Below, piece after piece: positions 12,361 through 23,826 of a stretch of DNA of 64,000 bases. A model generated the notes under the pieces. The model was not told the origin of the DNA, ran no database searches, and saw nothing but the letters and a program-made list of their open reading frames with translations. Made by a program: the position numbers and the translations under genes. The DNA is from Burhinus oedicnemus. Lineage: Eukaryota > Chordata > Aves > Charadriiformes > Burhinidae. Within the stretch, counting starts at the first letter, position 1. Each line of letters opens with the position of its first letter. The stretch is taken from contig VFFE01009068.1 of NCBI GenBank assembly GCA_008921705.1, forward strand, positions 196,856 through 260,855. The letters are read 5' to 3'.

Positions 12361-15300
12361 GTGCCATGGGATTATCCCCAGTGTCCTGCCCCTTCTGCTC
12401 AGCAGAGATGATCAAAAAATGTTCACAAAACAGAACTTTTTTTCACTAATGTGTTGAATTTTTGGAACGTTTCAACTGGCTCCACTACTGAGTTCTCGTC
12501 TGTTCTAATTTCTCCTCCTGGGCAGGAGAAAACCAAAAGGCCAGCCTTTGGACTAGGAGCCAATGGATTAATTTGTATGTTTTCCAAGTACTGGGTGTTG
12601 TAAGACAAAGAGATTTTGTAATGGTGCTGGACATCGTATAGCCTTTATGAACAACCTCACTTGTTAGAATTATTACTTCCAGAACTCATCTAGAGAATTA
12701 AAAGCTCTAGTTTTCTCTGTCTAAACAGAAACCTCACTGCTAGAAAAATGATCTTGTGAAACAGCTCCAAGCTCTTAGTTCCTATTTTTACCACCAAATT
12801 TGCCTGCAGCTGCCAGTTTGAATTACTTCCATCTTTTCTCGCTTAGAACAACCAAGGGAGTAGAGAAAAGAGAAAAAGAGGATTTTTTAGAGATTTCAAT
12901 TCTTTAAGGAGCACTAAGAATTTGTGTATCTGAAAGCTCGATAGGAATAAGCCAGAATGGACAGAACAATTGATTCTTTCTTACGTTTGTCCGTGTTTTT
13001 TCCCCGCTTTTCCTCATGTAACCAATTGGCTTATAACCATTGCAGTATAAATCTGTAGACTATCTAGGACAAAAATGCGAGTTAGTTTCCAGCAGTGATT
13101 TTATTTGACTCTTACGCATCGTTGATTTTTGCAGGGTTGAAGAGTTCGTGATTTGGAAAAACTTTCCACATCCTTATTTAAGAATTCAGACCTATGCTTG
13201 GATTTATAAAACAAACAGTTATGCTTTTAATGTTTTGTGTGATGAATAAAAAGTATAGCATAAAATAGCATGGGGCAAGCCCCTGTAATTTTGATTTATA
13301 GAGTCTGATATGCGTTGACCTCACTGTGTCTACAAAGCAAAGGAGTGTGGGGTTGTCTCCTCTTATCACTTATTTTACAGTGATCAGTCTACTGTAATTT
13401 TTATCTGTTTCCTGAGATACTGACAGTTTAGTGTTTCTCGGTTTTCATTCCTCTGTGATCTAAAAGATTGTGTTAAAATAAAGGAGTGACAATTGAAAAT
13501 TTGATGGTTGTATTTAAAAGTAGACATATTTTTTCCCTACAGCATGCTTTCTTATATATTACTGTCATTGTTGTTTTAAAACAAGAAATGTAATGGAATT
13601 TCAGGAGTTTTACAGCAAGTCATTCTCAAGCTTGGTCATGTTATGTATTAAATTTGGTTCATGCATTTTCTCAACTCTGCCACAGAAAGAGAGCTGTTAT
13701 ATGGTTCTCTCCCATGATGCATTCACAGTAAAGATGTTCAATAACTGTGCTATTTTTTCTCCAAATTCCAGTCACGTGACTGTCCTAAAAATAACTCTGC
13801 CTGTGACTTCTGGCTTTGTAGATTTGCTGTATTTGGGGTAAGAGGAAGAAGATGAGCAGGGGCTTGGAGTCAAACCTGATTGCTCAGTAGTGTATCTCTC
13901 TTACTGAAGCTATGAAATCTCATTTGAAGAGGTAGATAGCCATTGACAGAATTAATTTGAATTAATACTGGTTTTCTTCACATCCTAATAGCATGTTCTT
14001 TATGTGGACAGATTAAGAAAAATAGATATCTTCAGAATACTTTGAACTTCACTTCTAATTGCTTCTATTTTAAAGATGTAAGTTTAGATGAAAGGTGGAA
14101 TTAGGAGGCTATTTACTCATGCATTTACCTTCTTTCCCTGGAAAGCGAAATGATATTTATGGCAAAACCCAGATTCTCCATCACTAAGGCAACAGGTTGA
14201 CCTATGCCAATAATAGAAACGTGATAAAGTATAAAGTATTAACATTTTTTGGAGGGGGGTAGGGATTCTGATAGTTTTATTAAAGAAGGCACTGCAGGAA
14301 AACACTGTTAATTAAGCTTTTAAAATACACCGAAAGGAGGGCTATGCGGATGTGTGTCTGGGAACTTTAATGCAAAGGGCACAAGACACAGCAAGCATTA
14401 TCCAAGAGGATAGAATATCACCTGGTGAGAGACAGATTTACAAACCAATACCCTACTGCTTTTAGATAGGGACCATTTTATTTTCGTAAGTTCCTGCTGA
14501 ATTGATCATCAACCTGAGGCTTTGCATTTCCTCCCAGCTGAGTTCTTGCCATTAATTTAATGAAAGCCAAGACCAGGCAGAAGCTGTGTTAGGGCTGATC
14601 AAGAAGATAATCTGCTGCACAAAATGTTTTCAGTCTGTTCCTATTGAAATCAATGGCAGACTATTGATCTGAGTTGAGCAGACTCTGTCTCCTCTTTTAG
14701 ACAGATTTATTACTTCTATCAACTAGCTTTTCATGGGATCCTGGCCTCTAATGCATAAAATAGTGTCCAAATCTCATTTATCCTCCAGTGTATGACATTG
14801 ACATGCAGCGTTGAGGAAAATATTGGGTAAACCATGTGTGCACTAAACCTCTTACACATGGCCAATATAATATAAAAGGGTCTCACTGTGAATGGAAAGC
14901 ATACCTGTGCATATTTATTTTACTTGTAACCTTTGTATTTTCATACTGATGTCCTATCCTGGTGGATAACACCGATTTTCAAATGAAAATCCAGTGAACA
15001 TTTTCCTAGATAATACTTGTTAGTGCTATCCAGTGTCTTACACACAGCACCAATGAATTTCAACTTTGTGACAACTGAGGAAATGCCTATATGTACATCC
15101 ATAACATGAAATACACTTAGTGTTGCAATTTCTCTCTTATCAGCGCATGCAAGAGCTTATCTGTCTTCTCTCTTACCTTACCTTACAGCACAATTCTCAG
15201 AGAAAGTAACATAGCACTGGCAGCGAAGTGGCTTTAATTCTTCATGATCATTTATTTGCATGGAAGTTCAGCTGAATTATTTTACTTTTTTTTCTACTGA

Positions 15301-18300
15301 AGCATTTTTTCAAGTCTGAGTTCTTCAGAGAAATAATTGAATGACAAAGCAGTACTTTGGCTGCAAGGACAGGAACCCTGAGAAAGAAGTCTGAGGTTTT
15401 AAGAAATTGTCTTAGCAGGACTCTGAAAAAATGAAGAGAGCAGGAATAGAAGCAAAACTTAAATGACTGGTGGTGACAGTAGGAGGATAGTCTCTTTACT
15501 AGCGAGAAGCCAGGTGATCAAACGGTATGCAGGAAAATATTGAGAGGCACTTTTCCTAATGCAAGACAAAATTTGCTTATTAATTTGCTATTAAGTTTCC
15601 CTGTAAATCTGGAGTGTGTGGACAAATGGAGGTCTGGGGAAGACAACTATGCTTAAAAGATGCTGGCATATCAACACTGGACTTAGGGTCTTCAGATGTC
15701 TAGGCTAGGAGGTGCTTTTTTCACAAGTTAGAAACTGAACAAGAGGTAGTAACCTTGGTTGCAGCCTTCCCAAGGGGAGCAGAAAGACAAAACTGCTTTG
15801 AGAACATTTTGCTTTTCTATTAGTCTTTGTATTATCCTGGGTCATGTTATTTTTCAACATAATTCTTAACATATTAGCCAGACAAAGTTTTCTGACCTGT
15901 TTTCTTTTCTTTGGCTAACATTTCTGTCTCTTACTATATTGAATAAGCAGTTCAGAGTGTGTCATGTAATTTTATTGTTTTGAAGCTCTGCAAATAATCT
16001 AAAAAATCTTGAATGCTATCCTTGCAGAAAACGCCATCACTGAAAGTCATACTCCTAGGAGAGAAGTGGTTGTAGGTGTTGGTTTATACTGGTCAAAACC
16101 ATTATGATATTGTAGAACTATTGCTTTCAACAGCCAAAAATGCAGGAGTCAGTAATAAATCTTACATTTTTATTTTAACAGCTTCCCAGAGGACAGGATA
16201 AGGAGAAGATATATTAAATTTACAGATGATATTAAACTCCAAGCAAACACAACACTGTGTGCAGAAGAATTGCAAAACCAAACTGAAAGGCTATAATAAA
16301 TGTAATGTCTGATCTTTAGTGATATAGGGAAACTGACTATATACATGGGAGAGTAGAATATCCAGATTTGCAGTGATAACATCTTGGAAAGATATTTAAA
16401 CTCATGATTCTCTCCCTAACTATCTAGCAAAGATTAGAAGCTCCCCAGCACAGCAGGCAGATGTCTGATAGAAGACTCTCTGATTTTTGCACATATTGTA
16501 TACAAACTTTGGCAGGACCCCTTTTCTGTCCTCTGAAGGATCCAGCCACTGGCAAGTCCCCGGACTAAGTGCACTCTCTGATCTTCTATGGCAGTCTCTA
16601 TGTTTCTGTTGTGTTTGGAACCACTTATATGGCTGTAGCTACACACTGTGCAGGCAAGGCTTTGAGACTGATGCCCATTGACTAGAGAGGCTTGGATACT
16701 GGGACAGAAAGTTGCTGGAGATTTAAGTTGAGCCATCATCCAGTCCTTGCCTCAGGTCCATTCCAGCCTTTTTTCTCCACTCCATAGAAATGTTTCAGGT
16801 TTTTCAGAGACAGTTCCTCTGTTAGCCACATATTTTTTTCTTCTGAAAATGGGACAGGGTATGTTCCTTTTCTCCCCAGATCATCCACAGGTCTTCCCTG
16901 AGGTAGCTCAAAGAAGAGAAGCAAAGCATGTTGAGAATATGTCTTCCCTCTGCTTCAGATCACTGAGGACACTGATATGACACTGTCCTGTGTTAACTGG
17001 AAAAGGTGTGCAGGGGTGCTCTGTGTGCAGGCTTTCTGCTCTCTCTCCTTCCTTGCACATACATTAGTGCTGTCTGGAGCCATACGTACAGTCTAAGTGG
17101 TGTGGCAGAAGAAGGGTCATGTCACTGGGCACTGGCTCCTCTGTGCTGTTTTTGCATCTGGCCCCAGCATTAACTTTTTCAGGTAGGTGTTCCTGATGCT
17201 GTTTTCCTGCCAGTAGGCAGCATGATCCAGGTCCCAAAAGACTGGGCGTAGGTCAGGGTGCACATAACACCTATGTAGATGGCTATGCGCACCAGGAACC
17301 TTTCAGATCTGGGAATTACCTACTTACTTTCTCCTGCTCTCCTCTCTAGCCTCACCCTAAAGCCAATGATGACTTCTGCAGTCTTGAAGAAAATCTGTCT
17401 TGTACTATCTGTAGAAACAGTCATATATCAGAAATAGTCATTTGCATGTGATTTGTAGGAATCACGTTATATCTTACTGTGGATAAATTTCTAGAAGAAC
17501 TCCCAATCTGGTTCTTGCTGGCATTACCATTTAGTAAATGGCCTCAGAGAACATGGAAAGAATCCATTTTGGAGATGGGATAGCTTCCACCTCTCCATTT
17601 TCCATATGATGATGTCACCCTGTAGCAAGAAAATTAAAGCTCTAGGTAGAATTTTAATGGATGGTGAAACCTCCATTGCCTGGTCTCACCTTTCACGGTA
17701 GGTTGGAGAGTTCAGCATATTGGAAACAGTGTAGCTGATGATGATGATGAAGGGCAGAGAAATGTAAATGGAATTAAATCAAAGCAGAAGCAAAGAGTGA
17801 AAGATGAAGGAAAGAAACTCAGAGGAACCCATGAGAACAGAAATATTTCCTTGCCTGTCCTGTGCAGTCTTTAATACAAAAGAGTGTCAAGGGGCAGTTC
17901 AGAATGAGGGAACAGTATGAGAGAATTTATAAATGAAGCTGTAAACAGGGAAAAAAATTCCAGTGCTAGAGCAGATTTGCAAAAGCTAAGTGTAAAAGAC
18001 ATTATCTTTTGATACAGGTTTCTTTATTTACAAGAGTCAGCAGTTTAATAAATAAATCTCCTTTCTCAAGAAGCATTGAAGTCTGCAAAATGTGTGGGAA
18101 AGTCAGGGATCTCATGCCCCTTAGGAACGTGGTCGAGTACAGCTGAGCTGTGGTGAGTGACTAGAAGAGCACCATGAAAACCTCTGTTTGGTCAACTCTG
18201 GCTCAGAGTAAAACTAGGACTGTTAAGGAAATGGGGCAGGCAGGGCACCTAAGAATGGAAACTCTGAACAGCTTAAATAAAGTGGACTGATGTAGAGGGA

Positions 18301-21300
18301 ACAGAAGATACATGGATGCCACCAGAGATGTTTAGCTGCAACTAGCTGTTTGAAAAAGCTGTTGAATCTCTTACCGTTCTCTCTACTTATCTGCAATGTA
18401 GGGCTAGCCAAAACTGTTTTTCTTTCCCCTGAAACAGATAGTTAATTAAGTCATATCACAAGCTTCAGAGTGCTCTTTCTTTTCAATGCCATCAGAAAAA
18501 GAACCTGTGGGAGCAGAAGGAAAGAACAAAGTTTAGAAAGTCCAAGACCACAGGAAATGTTTACAGAACATTTCTATTGAAATCCCAACAGCAAAGGCAA
18601 AACCGGTGCAAACCAAACCCCAAATTGTCCTTACTAGTCATTAATTATAAACTTCCTAAAACTCACGGTCAATCCACATTACCTCAAGTGAACACAAAAG
18701 CTGCTTTAATAAGAACAATAAATAAGGTTTTGGTTGGCTACAACTATCCCATTACTTACATATGCAACAAATGAGACATATCCCAAAGAATATTTGTGTG
18801 ACTCTGGGACTGACACTGGCAATTGCTCTCTTTACCTGCCATGTGCGTGCATTGTGTTTCTTCTCACAGCCATACCCAGTCACTTCCAACAATGGTAGGG
18901 AACAAGCAATGTTGTGTTTTATGAGAGATCTACAGTTAGGAAATTTGGACCAGGTTTTCTGTAGGCACAACACATTAATGAACTGCAGTCAGTTGTCGGG
19001 TGAGGACACTCCTGTGAAAGGCAAGGCAGTTTGCTTCTAAATTCTGACTTATTCCTATGGATTTTACCCAGCAGCTTGTGCAAAAAGATATAGATTTCCT
19101 TTTCTAAATTGATAAATCATTCTGGCTTAACCCCTTCTTTTGGGGGAAATGTTGAGTTACATGAGTGGCTTGAACCTGAAACTGTGAACCTGAGGCTGCA
19201 AAGACTTCTCTTAAATCTGAGCATTCAGGGAAAACAGGTAACTGTGCAGAGGCACAGAAAAGGATTTTCTGGGCTGTAGATTTGCTACCTGAAACCTGGG
19301 CTGGTGAGAGAATATTGTTTGCGTTAGTTCCCTAGGACTTGACTTTGGGTGCTTGCATCTGTTCCTTAGCAGCTCCAGCTCCTACCATTTTTTTGCAAGT
19401 CTCAGGGATTTTTAGCTTGGGCTGGGGTCAGTTTTGTAATGATATTAATTATTCTGGAACTCAGCTCTGTTTGGGGAAACCCCTTCTAATTCTGATCTGC
19501 CTCACTTCCTCTTTCTTTCAGTGATCAGTCAGGCCTACATCCTTATAGATATTTAAACCCACAGCTCCTAGGTAAGGGACTAACTCTCACTGAAATAAAA
19601 AAAGAATTTTGTTAGTTTTTGGACTTCTGATTTTTTGGGGTGGTTTTGTGGTTGATAGTCTTGATCTCCTACCATGTCCATTTAAATGTCTGCTGGCCTG
19701 AAGATCATGATGTCTGTCCCTTTCCGCAAGCTCTATGAATATTTTATGTGCTTTGTTTTGGCAGAGCCAAGGAGCTCTTTGTAACAGATAAATACACAGA
19801 TCTTGACTCTGCATGACTTACTTCAGAGTGTTAAGAATGTGTAATGTTTTAGTTCATGGTGCATACAGTTCTGGCAAAAAATTCCAGGTCATATGGAGTT
19901 CTAAACTTTGACCAAAACCCACAGAACCCACAATTTAAGCTAAAAACACATACAGGAAGAGTCAAAACAGTACTTCCAAACATGTCCCACTATTTCCTGG
20001 GACTGAGTGCTCAACCTTTACTCTGCCATGAATCTGACTGGGAAATCAAACATAGAATACACTCCAAAAAAATTATTGTCAATCTTCAGCACCATAATAT
20101 GTAATTCTACGCTTGCAAAATGGTACAATTGGTGTATAAAGCTTCATAGTGATTGAAGAGTTTAAGTGCTGATCCAAAATATGTTAATGGATGACAATGG
20201 AGGCTGTCTTCATTACTCTTTTTCCTTTTAGTACAGTTTACACGTGACTTTATAAGACAGGGACACTGGGGTGGTTGCTGAACAGACAATCAAGTGATCT
20301 CTGCTTGTCATCTTACTACTTTCTGTAGTAGAGCTCAGTCAAGAAGGAGAATGGCCTATCCTCACTCCTTCCTTCTCCTTTTCTCGCATCCTGACATATA
20401 GGTCTAGGAATCTTTTTATCTGTTGATCTCAGTTCAGAAAACAAAGCCTCCACATGCCCAACAGTTCAGCCATAGTACATAACTGGCACAGATGTGCCTA
20501 TCAGCTCTTCCAGTACCTTCAGGTAACAGACAAAGTCTAATATTGATACCCCTTCCCAAAATCCTGGCTGTTCTGTCAGTTGCACTGTCTGACAAGCTCA
20601 GCATCCAGACATCTGAACACAGACCAGTGTTTCTCTATTTAATTGGCTTTCCCAGTTCCTTACCGCCTTCTCGTAATTTTTTTTATATAGGTTTGTCTTC
20701 TCCCGTACTTCATTTCTTGTTCTACACCTTCTGTGCTACTGGTTGTGATAGGTCTACCTGAAGCTCACTGTTACAGGGAAAATAGTTCAGTAAAAAATTA
20801 TTACTAAAACATTTCAGAGCTATGCAAAAATGTCAGTCTGGAAAATACTCTGTTGTTTTCAGTAACTGATGATTTGAAATTATTTCATTGTCCAGAAAGT
20901 TTGGAGCACAGTTTTTTATTTACACTTTATAGCTGAGTCATTGCAAGAGTAGAATAATAGTAGTTCTGATAAAATGTTGGTCTAATAAGTTTTATGAAAA
21001 TTATACTTTGTCTTGCAGATTGCTTGAATGGATTAATTTACTAGCTTTTCCCCATGATTACGTGATTGTTGTATTTAAGGAAACTTAACTGACATATGTT
21101 TACCATTGTAATGTAAGAATAAAAAAGAAAAGAAATATTTAAGGATCATATTAGAGTATCCTTACATTTATCAAATTTGTCTTGATCAGTCTCATTGATG
21201 TCATTATTTAGCCCTCACTAAATTTTGTCTTCTGAAGCACACTGCTTGAGTTTGGTGCTGCAGTAATTTAACTCTTTTCATCCCATTGTGTTAAAAGATC

Positions 21301-22319
21301 CTAAACTAAAAACTAACCTGGTTCCTATGGATCAGACATTTTACACACATATTTATCATCAAAATCAGTTGTGATTCCTTTGTGAACAAGGCAGTATCCA
21401 GAGGATTCAAATATTCAGTCTGGTTATGTTCTTTGGCAAAGTGGGTATTAGCTTCTCTTCCCACGTTTACTTGCTACGTCTCTTCAGGGCTGTACAATGA
21501 ACATATTAGGCAGTGTAAGAATATTATTTTTGTCATTGAGGTTGTCTTTTACTTAGTTGTCTTTGTGGACATCCATTCTTCTGACACATTTCTCATAAGA
21601 GCAGTACAATTTGGATTAATTTATTAAAGGGTGAGGGATGTTGTTTTTTGTTTTTTTCATCCAATTTCTTTGCTGTATGGAACACTTTAGTCGAAATACA
21701 GACAGCTACACAATGATCAACTAAGTTCAGCACTTGTCATTTAATTTTTCTTCCTTTTGACAGTTCAGCTATTAAAGAAAAAAGCATAAAGCTTAAAGAC
21801 AAAATCAAGTAGATTTGAAACTATCATTATTGCTTCTTCATGACCTCTTCATTTGATGTCTACAATCTACTGTAAATTGGCTCTTGCTCATAAAAATCAC
21901 ATCCTTCAAATCTGAATAACATGAGAACATCTGTTTTTTTTCTCTTAGTACTCACAGTACTTACAAGATTATTTACTATGCATCAGTCACCTAAGCACAC
22001 CCAATGTTGAGGTGAGTTACAGTAATATTAGGCTGAATAGATATCTGTCAATAAGTAAGAGTCCAACTTGCTGTTTCATTTTTTCTTCAGTGGATAGACA
22101 TCTGTTTTATATAAATAGAAATTGTTTCTCTGGCACTATTTAAGACTTGCCTGTACATGTTGTGGGAGAGGAGTGGACTGTTTGGTGGAGTTCTCTGCTT
22201 TTTTTTCCATTGTTTCCTTTTTTCCCCCAAATATTTGAAAATCTCAAAGCAAGATCAGATTTATATTGTGGCTACACAATTCAGGTGTGTGAGTGTCCTT
22301 TTTTGCCTCTTGATGTTAC
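12361..22319. other. AT-rich non-coding DNA, no gene recognised
   Basis: There are no open frames longer than about 101 codons, and none gives a recognisable domain. The stretch contains a short (GAT)n run at about 17735-17750. A possible ancient LINE trace at 16201-16296 is listed separately. Nothing else is supported. Confidence 0.6.
16201..16296 (+). mobile_element. Possible ancient LINE reverse-transcriptase trace
   Basis: One frame reads 31 codons containing IKFTDDIKL, which resembles the catalytic motif C block of CR1/L3-type reverse transcriptases (usually FADDTKL), and ends in a LQNQTERL-like stretch roughly where those proteins have an [13 protein letters not shown] segment. The flanks show no further LINE similarity that I can see, and the frame closes at a TAA. 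This may be a very old CR1/L3 relic or coincidence. Confidence 0.2.
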
Positions 22320-23747
22320 AGCCAAACGGGATGCACCCACAAGTGCTGAGGGAGCTTGCAGAAGTTATTTCTGGGCCACTCTCCATCATCTTTGACAGGT
22401 CCTGGAGAACAGGCGAGGTGCCTGAGGACTGGAGGAAAGCCAATGTCACTCCAGTCTTCAAAAAGGGCAAGAAGGAAGACCCAGGAAACTACAGGCCAGT
22501 CAGCCTCACCTCCATCCCTGGAAAGATGATGGAACAGCTTGTTCTGGGTATCATCTCAACGCATCTGGAGGAAAAGAAGGTTATCAGAAGTAGCCAACAT
22601 GGATTCACCAAGGGGAAGTCATGTCTGACTAATCTGATAGCCTTTTACGATGGTGTGACTGGATGGATAGATGTGGGGAGGGCAGTGGATGTTGTCTACC
22701 ATGACTTCAGCAAGGCTTTTGACACTGTCTCCCACAGCATCCTCATAGGCAAGCTTAGGAAGCGTGGGTTGGATGAATGGACAGTGGGGTGGATTGAAAA
22801 GTGGCTGTCAGATAGAGCTCAGAGGGTTGTGATTAGTGGCACAGGGTCTAGTTGGAGGTCTGTGACAAGTGGTGTTCCCCAGGGGTCAGTCCTGGGTCCA
22901 GTCCTCATCAATGACCTGGATGAAGCAATAGAGTGTACCATCAGCAGGTTTGCTGATGACACAAAACTGGGAGGGGTGGCTGACACACCGGAAGGCTGTG
23001 CTGCCATTCAGCGTGACCTGGACAGGCTGGAGAGTTGGGCAGAGAGAAACTTCATGAAGTTCAACAAGGGCAAGTATAGGGTACTGCCCTTGGGGAGGAA
23101 TAACCCCATGCACCGGTAGAGGTTAGGGGCTGACCTGCTGGAAAGCAGCTCTGTGGAAAGGGACCTGGGAGTCCTGGTGGACAACAGGATGACCATGAGG
23201 CAGCAATGTACCCTTGTGGCTAAGAAGGCCAAGGGTATCCTGGAGTGCATCAAGAGAGGTGTGGCAAGCAGGTGGCGGGACGTTATCCTCCCCCTCTACT
23301 CTGCCCTGGTGAGGCCACACCTGCAGTGCTGTGTCCAGTTCTGGGCTCCCCAGTTCAAGAAGGACAGGGAACTTCTGGAGAGGGTACAGCAGAGGGTTAC
23401 AAAGATGATTAGGGGGCTGGAATATCTTTCTTATGAGGAAAGGCTGAGGGACTTGCGTCTTTTTAGTCTGGAGAAGGCTGAGGGGGGATCTCATCAATGC
23501 TTATAAATAGTTAAAGGAAGGGTGCCAGGAGGATGGGACCAGTCTTTTTTCAGTGGTGCCCAGTGATAGGCCAAGAGGTAATGGGCACAAACTTGACCAC
23601 AGGAAGTTCCGTCTGAACATGAGGAGGAACTTCTTTCGTTTGAGGGTGGCAGAGCACTGGAAGAGGCTGCCGAGAGAGGTGGTGGAGTCTCCGACTCTGG
23701 AGACATTCAAAACCCACCTGGATGCCATCCTGTGCAACCTGCCCTAG
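22320..23747 (+). pseudogene. CR1 ORF2 reverse transcriptase, C-terminal part, inactivated
   Basis: The frame encodes the LINE reverse transcriptase that copies element RNA at a nicked target. Visible in order are an MHPQVLREL segment, [34 protein letters not shown], motif A ([11 protein letters not shown], aspartate kept), [14 protein letters not shown], motif C (FADDTKLGG, both aspartates kept) and the CR1 C-terminal region. Breaks: about four residues are missing just after SVLGPVL, where CR1 normally has a phenylalanine-rich FNIF-type segment; an in-frame TAG at 23117-23119 replaces an expected tyrosine codon; a frameshift near 23480-23490 and a TAG near 23508 follow; and the last 65 codons (23553-23747) continue in another frame to the family's natural stop. 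No initiation codon of the original ORF2 is present. It is a dead copy. Confidence 0.95.
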
Positions 23748-23826
23748 GTGACCCTGCTCTGGCAGGGGGGCTGGGCTAGACGATCTCCAGAGATCCCTTC
23801 CAATGCCTGTGATTCTGTGAGTCTGT
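22320..23826 (+). mobile_element. CR1 LINE, 5'-truncated, + strand
   Basis: CR1 is the dominant non-LTR retrotransposon of birds and reptiles. This copy begins inside the reverse-transcriptase part of ORF2, so it is 5'-truncated, the usual outcome of incomplete target-primed reverse transcription. It runs through the end of ORF2 (TAG at 23745-23747) and a ~79-base 3' UTR to a CR1 tail with ATTCTGTGAGTCTGTAA in place of poly(A). The 3' UTR (CTCTGGCAGGGGGGCTGGGC... and GATCTCCAGAGATCCCTTCC) matches the style of the stub at 29.7 kb, so both are probably from related subfamilies, distinct from the copies at 33 and 45 kb. No target-site duplication is evident, as usual for CR1. Confidence 0.97.
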
